Shown here one piece after another: positions 1 to 12,628 of a stretch of 64,000 nucleotides of DNA (the first letter of the stretch is position 1; every line of letters begins with the position of its first letter). The notes beneath the pieces are model-generated. The model did no database searches and was not told where the DNA came from. It worked only from the letters and a program-made list of their open reading frames with translations. Both the position numbers and the translations under genes were made by a program. Source of the stretch: Lepidodermella squamata (Eukaryota > Gastrotricha). The stretch covers positions 744,001 to 808,000 of the forward strand of contig JBLDXI010000029.1 of the NCBI GenBank assembly GCA_047495785.1. The letters run 5' to 3'.

Positions 1-587
1 AACAGTCAACCTCCGTGAGTGGGGCGAATGACGAAATGTGGTCGACATCCATGGCTGACACGGTTCATGCGTCGAAAGTCGTCGAGAAACTGCTTACGAA
101 TTTTGACCTGGTTTTCGACAATCTACCGCTCTTCCACACAACGCCAGTAGTTAACGGGTCCGTAGAAGAGCCGAAAGCGCCTGCTGCCGTGAGTAACGAA
201 AGTCGCCTGAGTAATGCGCCTAGTGAAGACGTACCGCATACTAAGTCGTCGCCAGCCGGGTCGCCGACCTCGTCGAAACACTCGTCCCCCGGGCCGCAAG
301 TCGGGCCGAACACGGCTAGTCAAGAATTGCCCCCTGTAACGCTAACGACGATCGTGCCGTTCCGGCCGATCCAGCCGAGTAATAATGTGACTTCATCTAG
401 TGCTTCATCCTCTTCGCTGCAAACCAGTCATGTTATGCACCACTCGTATGACGCGACGGTGACGTCGGCGCCGGCGCCGCTCCCACTGTCGCCGTCGTCG
501 AGCACCACCGATACGTCGATTCAGTCTGTATCGGCTGTAAATGCGCCAATTAGCAAAAAGCTAAGCAATGTCATTGTTAGACTCTGA
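1..587 (+). CDS. 3' end of a possible RhoGAP-domain protein (5' partial)
   Basis: The frame is open from the window edge to a TGA at 585-587, so this is the C-terminal part of a longer protein. The first ~35 residues (DTVHASKVVEKLLTNFDLVF) look like the last helix of a RhoGAP domain, which in that family usually reads as a Val/Ile-rich helix ending in Asn-Phe/Tyr-x-x-Ile/Val-Phe. The remainder is a low-complexity Ser/Pro/Thr-rich tail, as in BAR-RhoGAP and GRAF-type proteins. A GTGAGT at 15-20 could be a splice donor, but the frame stays open through it. The RhoGAP assignment rests on one short helix and is tentative. It lies tail-to-tail with PRMT7. Confidence 0.45.
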   Translation, partial: QSTSVSGANDEMWSTSMADTVHASKVVEKLLTNFDLVFDNLPLFHTTPVVNGSVEEPKAPAAVSNESRLSNAPSEDVPHTKSSPAGSPTSSKHSSPGPQVGPNTASQELPPVTLTTIVPFRPIQPSNNVTSSSASSSSLQTSHVMHHSYDATVTSAPAPLPLSPSSSTTDTSIQSVSAVNAPISKKLSNVIVRL

Positions 588-2746
588 ATTTTGATATAAA
601 ATATTTCGTCGTTATGGTTTCTACTTCTCAGTCCATTATTTACTAGTGCGTAGAAATTTCTACCAAATTTTATAGAAATGGCATCGCTTTGAATTTCAAT
701 CATATCTTGAAAATACACAGCGGATCGCCTCATTTGCTATGCAACGGAGTGTAATAATTTTTCGATGCCACCTGAGGGTGGAAAAAACCGGAATAAGTGA
801 GGCGATTTGCTATGCCTATGATACAATTATTTATAGCCACAATACGGAACCTGTGCGAAAAAATGACTCGATTCCAAGCAAGGCCTTATAGCTCCGTTTA
901 CCTTTATAATTATGCGAGAAAATCGTAGATTCGATCTTTAACGTTCATTTCTCATTTTTCTACGGAATAATTGCTACCATCATTTATTCTCAATTTTCGT
1001 TATACCCATTTATTTTGATTGAAAAAATCGAGAGGTTTATATCATGTACTGTGTAACTGTTATATAATAGAATTATTTCACGTTCATTTCTGAATCTTAT
1101 GAGTAATTGCAAATTAAATTATACGTAAAGGCGCTGAGCGCGCAATTTGAAACTCGAACTGTCTGTTTTGTATAACGCAATAAAAAACTATTGTTATATA
1201 ATACATTATTTGAAAAGGTACCCGACTTTTTGCACTTTGGAACAGAAGTCCAGCGTTTTTTACGTACTTGAAAGAGTTTTTTTAATCCCGACCGCAACAC
1301 GTGTCGTCGGCCAATTTTTTTGCACCGTCACCTGGCTGGACTTTGCACTTTCTGGCACGAGGCTGAAGAGTAATGAAAAAAGTCTCCGTTTTTTATCGCA
1401 GTTCGAGGGGTGTCGCAGTTTTTACTGAAAATTTTTCCGACGCTGGTATTTTTGTTTTCTTCTCAAGAATAAATCTCGCAAAAATTCGTTCGTTTTCGAC
1501 GGTCAGTCACAAATAGCATATCATAGACGCCAGATAAAGAACAGCGGACAAATCAATATTGTGTTATCTCATTCAGAATAACAAAACAACAAAACGCATA
1601 GCGGAGAACAAAAAAATATCCAACATTTTCTCATCATCAAATAATAATAATAATAATTATAATGAGCGGCGGGTTTTCGTAGAAACGAAAATTGTTTTAA
1701 TGGTGAGTTTTCCTTGTTTTTCAAAATTAACATTGGAAGTCGGCTGATTTCAAAAGGTGCAGTGAGACTTGAACGAAATAGCGGCACAGTATTCAACTAT
1801 TATTTTCGTTTTTACATCACAGAAATTTCGGTCTTGTGCCCTAACAAATTTCATCTTAGTAACTGTATTATGGCTTAGGTTTCAAACAAATCGCGCGTTT
1901 CCGTCGTTCCAAATACAGCGAAAAGCATGCTAACGAGAGAACAAGTCCTGCATTACAATGAAAAACGACAGAAAGTTCAAGCTGTTGTACCAGCAATTTT
2001 TTTTGAATAAAGAAAGATGATGGTAGACAGTGAATATGTGATATCAATTAATAAAATTAATTTTACTCAAATAATAACATAATAGTAATCGGTTACAGAC
2101 ATCGAAAAACCAGGTGTGATTTGTGACGATATTAAAGCACCGTGTCATAGATGAATGAAGGTACTACAAAAACTCGGTAAAGGTGACATGAAAGGTATAG
2201 TTAATTGATTTTACACAATAAATTGCGCAATTAGGAAGTCGAGGATTTTCAAATCACTCTCTTTCACCTTCACTTTATACTCATCGACAAAGTTTTTTAC
2301 CGGGAAATTAATATATAAAGTTGATTTTTTTCTGATGCGGAACGACGGGAAATACGCCGCGATTCTTGTCGGGGTTTCGTGATATTTTTTTTTTCGTCTG
2401 AGACTGAACTGAAAAAAACGACGCGCTATTTACATTTATCGCTATATTATTATAGATTTCTTTCAATTTTTCTGTTTCGCAGCAAATATCCGAAACATGA
2501 TGATGAAATCTCAGTTTGACTGGCGTGATCAGATAATGACGCAAAATTTTCAAAGGAAGATGTACAAATTCATTCTTCTAAAATTCGAAAAAAATATATA
2601 TATCGATTTTTTCGAATTTCTCGAATCTTTGGCTGTGTGTTGTGCGTATGTGTGTAAATTCTTTTTATGAACAATATCAATTAAATTTAATATTACAATA
2701 ATATTTTAAGAATATTTTCGTCGCCCGTGGCCCCGCGTCGCCCGTC
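588..2746. other. Convergent intergenic region, AT-rich
   Basis: No coding structure is visible between the stop of the upstream gene and the stop of PRMT7. The stretch is AT-rich with short T and A runs and a few trinucleotide tracts (AAT near 1640). A 17-nt string at 827-843 recurs at about 20865-20881 (TTATTTATAGCCACAAT), the only link to another part of the window that I noticed. Confidence 0.5.
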
Positions 2747-5700
2747 TCAAGTCGCCACGTCGTCCTCGATAGATTCGAACTGCGCCGAGAAGTGCATCTG
2801 GCCGTCGGCGAGGCCCAGCTGCGCCGAGTACCTGAGCTGGTTGCGAGCCGGAGTGACGCGCTCGACGCTCTTGAACAGGTGCACGCCCTGGCGGTGGTAG
2901 AGCGACCAGCGCGGCTTGCGCCCGGCCGAGATCGGTTCCGTGATGCCGTCTGAGATGACCACGTTCGGGCTGATCGGCACGCTCATCGACGGCGACAGCG
3001 CCCCGCCGAACGTGTACTCGATCCAGAACGCCAGTCCATTGCACGTGCCCGGGCTAAAAAAAGAACAAAATCCGTCAAGTTAATCTGTAATGAGCTGATA
3101 AAGATGGGGGAAATTGTATTTTGGACTATCGTTCTTTTATCATATCCGAATTTTCAAATTCATGTTGGCATGATATACCAAATTAAAGGAACTTTATAGA
3201 CTACAGTCCCATTTTATTTACATGCACACCTTGTCATATATTTGAGTTGCTGATACGACAAAATCCTAGATTTTCTATCGATTTGTGCCTCCTTTCAACT
3301 GCGCTCGAGAGAGATATATAGAGTTTAAAGTTACTACGCTTGATCTGGGTCTCATGAATAATACGTCTCGCCATTGTGGTGATTTGCTTTTCTTCGACGA
3401 GCGTCTTACCACTTCTTCTAGAAAAACTCCTCAATTCTCGCTACGTTGTTCTAAAAATGACCCAAGTTTATTAACACATAAAATGGTTCTGCTGTGTCCC
3501 GAAGATTGACAATTAATTTTTTACAAAAAATATTGTTTTTTTGAAATCAAACAGTTGATCGTAAAATAAGACTGTTTTCCATTTTACTTTTACTAGTTCC
3601 ATCATAAAATTATTACTGCTGACCAGCATGGTTTCATCAAAAAAATCGACCCAAATGTGCAATGCTATCGTCGACATTATATGCCGTTAGCCATAAGAAG
3701 CTACTGCAAAAGCTTGAGGCGATGGTTATTAATGACAAGCTACTATCTTGGATAAACGCGTAGGTAAATGACCGTAACCAACATGTCCTGTGAATGGCAG
3801 TGCTAGTCGTTCTGCAAAGTCAAAAGCGGTGCACCACTGGGCTCAGTTTTGGGCCCACTGATATTATAAATAATCTACCGCCTGGTGTGCAAATACAACT
3901 TTTCGCCGATGATAGCAAAATATATGTCGTGTTCTCATTACACGAGGATAGATAGTGGAAAATCTGGAACTCAAAATATCAACTCAAAAAGCTAGTTATT
4001 GTCTCCTTCTACGTTTCTATGGATGTGTCCAAAAAACTGTTCACGCATATTTTGGCGAATTTTTCCAAGGTTGAACATGATTTGAAAGCTTTTGATTTGA
4101 AAGACAGTGTGACACAGTGGCCTAGTGGTTATAGTGTGACACAGTGGCCTAGTGGTTAGGCGACTAGCATAGGGTATGCTAGTGTGGTTCTAGTGAGGCA
4201 CGGGTTCAACGCCCGCGTCTGCACAAGAATTTGTGATCACGACAGCGGCCGACCGAAGTCGCTGGATAAAATAAAATTCCGGTACTCGAGTACAAGTTGA
4301 AACACTTGCTTGAGGCTCGCGATGGGGCGGGCGTAGGTTACACGTGTGCAGTGACCCATCATCACTTCCCCCGCCTCAAAGGTAGCACACGGGAGAGCTG
4401 CGGTGAAAAACCAGCGGCGAGCAATGGGGGGACAGCTGGTAACTGTCTAGGAGGAAGTGCCCCACCATCAGAAGCGCCTCCGAAAAGCGGGGCCACGGCC
4501 CCGCCGTAAATATAAAAAAAAAATCGCTGATTTCAATGTGGTTCAAAGGATTTGGATGAGGCTTGCAAAATGACGATGCTAAAATTGCCAAAATGAGCTT
4601 TTGGGCACACTACCAAGTAAAAATTGATTTGAACACTCATCGAAATTCTAAAAATTTTCGGTAAATTTGAAATTCATCTATAATTTCACTTTGATAATGT
4701 TAATAATAGCCAATATAATTAAATTTGATTCCCAGAACAACGTACCACATAAACTGAAGAATGCCCGATGCGACAGCGGTTTGACCGGTCGGCCGCCGGG
4801 CGTTGCTGTTGCTGTTGCTGTTATCATTACTGGGCAGCGAGTCCTCGTCATTGCTCATATGGTGGTTGTTGTTGTTGTTGTTGCCGTTATCGCCGTTAAT
4901 CAGGCTGCACGTGCTCATGCGCGGTGAACTCGAAGTTGTTACGACGAGGTCTTTCGCGTTCGTGAAGTCGAAAGTCATCAGCGTGTGTTCTTCGGATAAC
5001 GCCACGCCGGGGTACTCCCACAGCGGCTGCGGTTCAATGTTGGGGTCGGCGTGTTCCAGCGCCGCTTGGATGATGTTGTCGAGGGGCGTCAGATCGAAAC
5101 CGGTGCAACGGCCGACGGGCGCGCGAATTTTCCACAGATCTTCAAATTCCATCGCCAGCATTTTTAGCCGAGCTCTGAAACAATAATCGAAAATTACAAA
5201 ATTTGCAAATAATTCCTCGAGGTAAAATTCGGATAAAAAATGTGCGCATAAATCGGTCAATGCATCATGAATCATCGAATAAACTGAATTATCTAGAGAG
5301 AAATGTCCGCCTTTACATGCTAAATATAGCAAATAATATAATGATGCAAATTCACAGACAATATACACATGGGATTCGATTGCTGAACAAGGTCAGAGCA
5401 AGGAATTTAGTTCTAAGAAACTTCGTTTACAATGTTTTGTTTGTATAATCTACAAAAAATTGAAGAAAAAAACGCTGAATAGATGATAGACCACCCGTTT
5501 ATCTCACATAACGCAGAATAAAAATCCCCCATTATTCGCCATAAAAAGTTTCATTTCAAATCTGTCATAAGATTCCGTTTCCAATTGAAAAAAATTGTCC
5601 CTCTCAAAAATCTAGTGAGGTCAGATTTCAAAATAGAATCTTTATTTCATCTTTTCAAATTTACCGAACAATATTTATGCGTGAAAATAATTCTCAATTA

Positions 5701-8700
5701 AAAAAAAATATAAAATCTGAAAACAATTAAAAATTTGCTTCAGGTTTCAGGTGAAAGTGGAATTTTTTAAAGCTTAGGCGGTGGTTTTGGCCTCAGAACT
5801 GCAAAGCTCAGATGTCACTTTCGTGCAAGCATTCAACAGCAATTTAAATATTTTTCTTCATCACGTTCCTTAAAAACCGAAATCCCGCAATTGAGCTTTA
5901 ACTGGAAATTTGCACTCCATTTCAATATCTTTCCAAGTTTTTCCTGAACGGCATTTTTGCGGCATATAAATGGGAAATGGTTCCCACATTTTCATTTTTG
6001 TTTAGATTTTGTGGTCCCAATTCAACAAACATCTCGCTTCGAGGAGAAACTCAGAAAATCAACGGATAAATCTCACAAATTGCACACTACCGGCCTAAAA
6101 CCACACTTATATTGAATTAAGAGGGCAATATTTAGTAGAAATCATTTCGGAAACTGCTTATGAGGTCTTTCTTGAACTTACTTGACAGGAATGGTGAGTG
6201 AATCGGGTGCGATCAGCTGCTTGCGCCTGATCGTCTGCAGCGCGTGCCAGTACGTGAGCGACTGCAGGTAGGGCAGGTAGTGGCTGTCCGTGTAGCTGTA
6301 CTCGGGCTCGGCGACGACGAGATTCGGCTGCAGGCCGTCGAAGTCCGCCGGCGTCAGCTCGTCGACCGGCTTCCGAATGACCTTGACGCGGTCGCCCAGG
6401 TTGTTGAACTCGACGATGCGCTCGATGACCGAGGCGCACAGCGAGTTCGGCTCGACCGTGAAGACGCGTTGCGCGCCCAGCACGGCGCAGATCAGCGACA
6501 GCGGGTTCGCGTCGCCCAGGCACAGGCACACGGCGGATGAGGTCGGTGTGATCAACTGAAATACAATTCAAAGATTATCGCATCTTCTTCGACTTCGAAA
6601 TTGATACAAGAATAAATGTTCAAATTTCACAATTTTTCGAATATTCCAGGAAATATGTTTCAATTGCCATTTTTTGAAGTTTATCGAAATTAAATATTCA
6701 CTTCCAATCTATTCATCTTATCAAGCCTACAATATTTTTCTCAGTTCAAAAATAGTCTAGTAACTCGACAATTTGCCGATGATTAATCGTCTTGCGGCAC
6801 GTATTATTTTTGAGTTTTCAGCAAGAATTAACTTCGCATTAGTTTTTGCATGTCAAAATTACGTCATTTTGACCATGGCTGAGCGAAAAAAGTATTAGGT
6901 GCAGCGGCGATGTGTATCACGTGTTTGGAGCAAAGCGTGGGAATGAGAATACAAATTTAGATATTTATTAGCACCAGATCGAGAATGATGTATAGCGACG
7001 AGAAAATAACGAAATTCGCCGAAAACAGCCAAAAATAGCTAAAAATAACTAGTCAAAATCGAAGTAACTTCCGGGAAGATTCCAGAAAAACTAAAAGCGT
7101 TTTAGATCTTATATCTTCACGGCCTGTTTTTTTAGTGCAGAACACAAAATCGAATCTTGCATGAAGGAAGAACGTGACCCGAAGGGCTTTACCAAATTTG
7201 TAATCTCTCAACTTTTTCCAATTCTCATCTTCAAAAATCTTCCAAGCCTGACATTGACGCTATTTCAAGGATGATTAATCGTCTCGCCGCCGTGTTGTAA
7301 CTAAAATGAACAGGAAAAGTTTGCGCTCTGTGTTCTCATGCCAAAATGACGTTATTTTGACTGAGGTAGAAGTACAACAATAGAAGACACCAAACGTGCC
7401 GCGGCGTGATGCGCATCAAAGGTGTCGAGTTAAGCGCGGTCAATGAGAAATGAAAACTGTAATAATTTTTTTCATAAAAACTACGCCGTATTTTTGGTAA
7501 GAGAAAAGCAAAAAATAACTCCTAATCAGAAAAGAGCTTTTCAAAAAATCTAAAATTGAAATGTAATATTAAATAAAAGAATGTCCCCATATTCCCGGGT
7601 AAATCTTGCTATTAGCGAAAATTTCATTTAAAGAAATTATAAAACTTTTAAGAATATCTGTTGAGTTAGACCAGAATCTAGATCAATTTAACTAGGCCTT
7701 AAATTATAAGTTTTTAGAGCCATTTAAGAGATCAAATTAGAAGAAAAATCAACACGTGGGTTACGTGATTCAGAAATCCGGTTTCTGCTTAAAAATGAAC
7801 CTCAAATTTCGGTTGAAATTCAGTTGAAAAATAATGTTATCTGGTTATCAATTTTACCCTATAAACGGTTTAAAAGTTCAATTTGGGCATATATTTTAAT
7901 TTTCATATTATAAACCAAATATTTGATAGAAAACAAACTTTTGAAAGGGCGAGAGAATATTTATCGAGGCGATACCGGTCGTTCCAAGCACCGATTCGAG
8001 ACCGGCCGAGGGCAATGTGAAGCAGGCAAGTGCACACCGGCCGCGAATTCGACTCGCCATCAGCTTCGTCACTCTCGCCAAAGCCGTTGTTGTTGTTATT
8101 ACTGCTACTAGTTTTAATACCATTACTATCACCATTTTCGTTGTTATTATCAACAATCGCAGAATAGTTGCTGCTGCTGCTGTTATTGTTACTATTTACA
8201 ACGTCACCGCGGCCTTCGAGTTTATTCCGCTTCGGCAGCACGTCCGAGCAGTCGGAAGACACGGATAAATTGTGCTGCAACACGTGGTTGCAGCTCTTGC
8301 CGTTACTCGTCGAGTTCGAGTTCGACTTCGCCTCGTCGAGGTGCGGGTGCGGGTGCGATATCGCCCCGGCTTCGATGTCAAACCACACGCTGTACTCGTC
8401 ATGAGCCGCCTGCAGGTGAATGGCCTGGCCGGCCTCGAAACACACCGCCTCGCGCGGGTAGTAAATCGCCTGCAGCCAGTGATCCCGCCAAATGTCCTTG
8501 CCGTCAGCCCGAGACCAGTGCGGCGCGCAGGAGAGGACTATCTCGCCAGGCGGGTCCATGTCTAGCGTCCACCAGAAGAACACGGCGTCGGCGTAACTCG
8601 AATTATTTGCCTCCAGGTGCTTTCGAGTTCTCGCATTTACCGGCTGGTTCGGCCGGGAGAAGTCGAAAAACAGTACGGGGACGGCCTCGGAGACCGCCTC

Positions 8701-10330
8701 GAACACGGAGTGGGGGATCTGCGATAACTGAAGGTCATGCGGCGACGGCGTGCCGGAGCACGTTTCGATTTCCGGCGGGATTCGAATCACCATTTCAGCC
8801 GGGGTTCCGATCGGGGTCGGCCCGGTGGGCGATAGAATGGCGGTTGAAGACGAGTCTAGCACATAATTTGGCGTCGTTGTGCCAGAGGCGCTGCTGTTGT
8901 TGTTGTTGCTATTCGCCATGTGGCTGAGTTGGATGCCGCCCGATCGCGAGACCTTGAGCGGGAACAACTGATGCCACCGGCGGATCACCTTCGATTGAAC
9001 GATTTGAGCATAGATGGTCGCGCGAGATGGGATAACTACCACATCAGACTGCAAGAAAAAATATTTCACATTCAGTATAAAATCAGCTTTTATTTTAAAA
9101 TAATTATTTGAGTGGGAAACGATGAAATGGCTGAATTTTTGAAAATAATGCATTTTTAACTTAATTTGTCCCAAATTATTAATCTTAAATATTACAAAAA
9201 AATTATTTTATTACCATGATAGCTTGAAATTCTGCTTTAAACAGTTTTTTTTTACATTTTATACGGAGTAGACTTGCGTTTCATTCGTCTCATATTTCAC
9301 TCATCCTAATAGAGCTACGAATTTTGGCACACAGCCATAAATTAGCCACAAATTGATCAAATTAGCTAAATATTTACTTAGGGGTTAGAGAGCTTATTAC
9401 CATTGATTATTTCTAAGAATTCAATAAATATGTATATATCGTAAACACTTACAGTTACCAAGCATCGATGCGCGTGGTTGAAGGTAGAAATTGCGCCCTC
9501 ACCAATGAGTTCCGTGTCGAAAACTTCGGCAATGAGCACATTAGCACGCTGCTCCATGTCGCAGCCGGGCCCGACCGTCATATCGGTCGACCGCTTCGGC
9601 ACCAGTTTGATTTTCGAGCCCATCGAATTCGCTATCAGCACTTGACGCGCGCATTCGTACATTGGGCGAAAGACCTAAATTACAGCAAAAAACAAGTAAA
9701 ATCAAATTAAAATGTAAATTGTGAGTTTGATGATATTAAAGCTTAAAATTCACTCAGACGTAAAAAAAATTGTAGAATTTCTTTCCTCATTTTTTCATCT
9801 AGCTCAATTCAATTTACTTATTATTTTCAATTTCTAAAATATTTCCCTTCATTTCTTGTTTTTCTTCTATTTTCTTTTACGATTTCAAGATTTCTCGCTG
9901 TATTTACCTCACATGCAGTAACAGTATCGGCACCTAAATTAACGGCCATCATGGCGAGAATTCCAGATCCCGTGCCAATATCCAGGACATTGACTCGTTC
10001 GCCACGAGACCTCAGCAGTTCGATAGCATGCTTCAACGCAGCGTGGTACTTTTCATTCTATAAAATAAATTCGCATAAAAAATATTGATTTCTTCGCAGA
10101 TAATCACTAACTCGTTCGCTGTCGTGGAGCATGTCAGCATAGGCAGACCTGGGTGGGGAAAAATCGATGGAATCATTAACGAGAATTAGCAGTTGATAAA
10201 AAACTACTACTACACACCTGGCTATTTCCTGGTGGTAATCGTAAGCCTCGTCGACCGCCATCCACTCTTGCTTGCCGCTCTGAACGTTGGTTGTAGCTCG
10301 AAAAATATGCCTAGCCTCACATTTTTCCAT
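2747..10330 (-). CDS. PRMT7: Protein arginine N-methyltransferase 7 (8 exons)
   Basis: PRMT7 monomethylates arginines using S-adenosylmethionine and is built from two tandem methyltransferase modules. Exons read on the minus strand: 10330-10218, 10148-10112, 10057-9908, 9674-9453, 9048-7939, 6555-6182, 5174-4746, 3053-2747. All phases join, giving about 913 residues against about 692 in human. SAM-binding motif I (VLDIGTGSG) is at residues 74-82 and the double-E loop ([10 protein letters not shown]) at 150-159. The second module (exon 6 onward) has a degenerate motif I ([10 protein letters not shown]), as is normal for PRMT7. Extra length comes from Asn/Ser-rich insertions in exons 5 and 7, encoded by AAY repeats near 8080-8220, 8890-8915 and 4800-4890. 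Exon 5 ends in a weak GTTTGT donor. The start at 10330 is the first ATG of the conserved N-terminus. Confidence 0.93.
3615..3935 (+). repeat. Decayed non-LTR retrotransposon reverse-transcriptase fragment
   Basis: Inside the last PRMT7 intron, broken plus-strand frames read DQHGF (about 3619), [12 protein letters not shown]...LLSWI (about 3690-3760), [12 protein letters not shown] (about 3822-3860) and LFADD (3899-3913). These are the ordered blocks of a LINE reverse transcriptase, including the catalytic FADD. Stops and frameshifts separate them, so this is a relic. The clade (CR1/jockey/RTE-like) cannot be settled by eye. Confidence 0.75.
4106..4523 (+). mobile_element. tRNA-derived SINE
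   Basis: The head at 4133-4222 has an A-box-like segment (GTGGCCTAGTGGTTAGGCG) and a B-box-like segment (GGGTTCAACGCCC) at tRNA-like spacing. An unrelated GC-rich body of about 280 nt follows and ends in an A-rich tail at 4506-4523. This head-body-tail layout is that of a SINE. The first 26 nt of the head are duplicated in tandem (4106-4131 and 4133-4158). No clear target-site duplication is seen. It sits in the last intron of PRMT7 next to the LINE relic. Confidence 0.6.
6780..7480. repeat. Diverged direct repeat in a PRMT7 intron
   Basis: Two blocks of about 180 nt, near 6780-6960 and 7270-7460, share an ordered series of words. Each starts with GATGATTAATCGTC, then has a GTCAAAATTACGTCATTTTGAC-like segment, a GCGGCG..TG.GCATCA-like segment and an AATGAGAA end. 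The copies are clearly related but well diverged. Their origin is unknown. Confidence 0.5.
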
Positions 10331-12628
10331 GTGTGAGCAAGCAATTAGCTGCTTTGGCTCTTTCTTTTAATCAAAATCCTTTGTAAAATAACGAGCATTG
10401 CAATAAAAAACCGTAATGCGGAAGTGAACGAGTTGCAGACAAAGCGATGAAGTGAAACGTAGATACATGCCCGAATTTGCTATATAAACGATCCAGGTCC
10501 AGAGAGCAACCCCTATTCTATTCGGCTGTTCGTGATATATACCGCCGTTTACTCACAACATCGGTTGGTTTATTATATGGGGAGAATATACATACAAATA
10601 CGCGTTAATGATGATGATGAGCGCCTATATATTGTGTGTAAGCCGCATATTATCGCTATATGCTATTCACAGTAGAGCCGCCACTGAACGTGCTCTGCGA
10701 TTCTAAAAAAAGCAGGGCGATATATTGCATACTTGTAATGCTGCTCGCCATGCTTACAATAGTCGCACTATATATATGTAGTATGCTGTGAATAAGGGAG
10801 AGAACAATAATACACAAAAACCACTTCGGTAATATAAGCTACAAAAAGTATGTATACACAATGCAATTTTCATCCGACACGCCGAAATATTTCATTTATT
10901 GCCAATACGCATCAAGGCAAAAAACGATTTTGACGAGGTAAAAAACTGGAGCAACCGAAGTCGGAAAATTGTATCAGATACTAAAATTACCATGAATTCT
11001 AGCTCTCATTGCCAGTTTCGCGGTCGCGTAATTATTAACGAGGAGCAATTTGATTAAACCAGCTTAAAAGACGCCCTAAATATGAACGCTCAAAATTATA
11101 CAAAAAGATAACGCTACGCACTATTTATTATGTCCTAAACTATAGCAAAAAAGATAAGGACGAAGGTAGTCAACTATAAACAACTTTTCACATTGCATGA
11201 CTTACGTGTGATAATAAAGGCAAATATTATTGTCTTCTACCAAAATATATAAGAAATAAGTATGTAAGTTAACCTCAACTAACCGAAAAGAAATACTACA
11301 TTTTTTAATTGGGAATATAGTAAAGGAAAGAAACCTGTTTCACGCAGGTATTCATTCAGAAGTCGAACTTAGCTGAAATTTTGAGCGGGTGTGGAACCCT
11401 AGAGGACGAATCTTGATTTTATATATTGAAAGAATTATCTAATAAAAATGTAATAATTATCTTATCAAGTGACCTGGCGTAAGCTCGAATATCCAGGCTG
11501 ATTACAATGTTGTTAACCCTCAGGAAATCAGGTAGCGACTAAAAATCTTGTCAGCCAAACGATGGATTCATGATCCATTCGCAGTCTGGTCACCAGCATA
11601 AGCTATGCCAATAAAAGCTTCATAGATAGAAATAGCATCTCAAATTAATGCTCCGTTCTTAAGAAATAACGGATAGCTCTATGGCTCCAAGACCCAAAGT
11701 GCAGAAAATTAAGAATTGAGCAACTAAGGACGAAGCGTCAAAAATGCAATTTCATTGATCCTCGAAGTGGAACGTAAAGTTTTACTTTTAAAAATATATA
11801 AGTACCGATACGAACATGAATGAATTCTTTCTCATTCAGAACCCAAAGCAGTCAAAGCAGATGAATCCAGAGCCTCTTGGAAGTGAAACAATTATGGTAC
11901 AAGATGTCGGTAAATATTTACCAAAGTTTTTTGTAACCTGCATTGATAATAGCGATCGGAAAAACTCTCAGTCCAAACATCGTACCTTGCTACAAAGGTG
12001 ATGTTGCGCAGCCTGATGTCAGTCTGCGGCTTTTTTGCAGCCTCGCGGTCGCTGAACCCTGCCCATCGATGTTTCGTCGAACGATAAAAAATTCTGGTAT
12101 ATAGATTTTAGCCCGCAAAATTAATGCTTACAATTTAAGTATTTGAGGAAAATTAAATGTTTAAAATATGCGTGAATTTATTATTCGCCAGCCACCGCGC
12201 GCTAAAAAAAGTCCTCACGTCTTGCCAGCTCACGGCTCAGCGTTTCCATTCCAGTAGCGTCTTGCCCGCTTGTGAGTGAAGCCTATCTGCCTAGGCCGCT
12301 TTTTAAAATCGAGAATGGAGCATATATCTGGTGAGATTGATTGAACGATTTCAGTGATCGCTGACAGTCAGCTTAACTTTAGCCAGTTAATTTTAGCGCG
12401 CACGGCGGATATGTCATTTGGCTGCTGAATTCTCTTGATTGACTTTTGTCTTGTTTTAGCCACCTAGCTCTCGTCTACTCACACCTAATAGCATAATTAT
12501 GTACCTTTAGCTTACTCCAAATTGTCCTCGATCAATAACGGAGATTGGCACTGATCTTGAACCATGCTTCAGTATCTTATTTGACGTCCCTATTTTTAGA
12601 TATTTCCTACGAGCACTAATTGCAAAAG
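10331..12628. other. Divergent intergenic / promoter region between PRMT7 and PDXDC1
   Basis: About 2.3 kb separates the two divergently transcribed start codons. AT-rich stretches and short ATAT and GATGAT microsatellites occur around 10600-10790. A pyrimidine-rich TTTTTAG at about 12594-12600 could be a 5'-UTR splice acceptor for PDXDC1. No conserved gene was found. Confidence 0.4.

Noticed and set aside
6244-6571. Open frames on both strands over PRMT7 exon 6 in frames other than the PRMT7 frame
   Set aside because: Shadow frames of a GC-rich exon; only the [12 protein letters not shown]... frame matches PRMT7.
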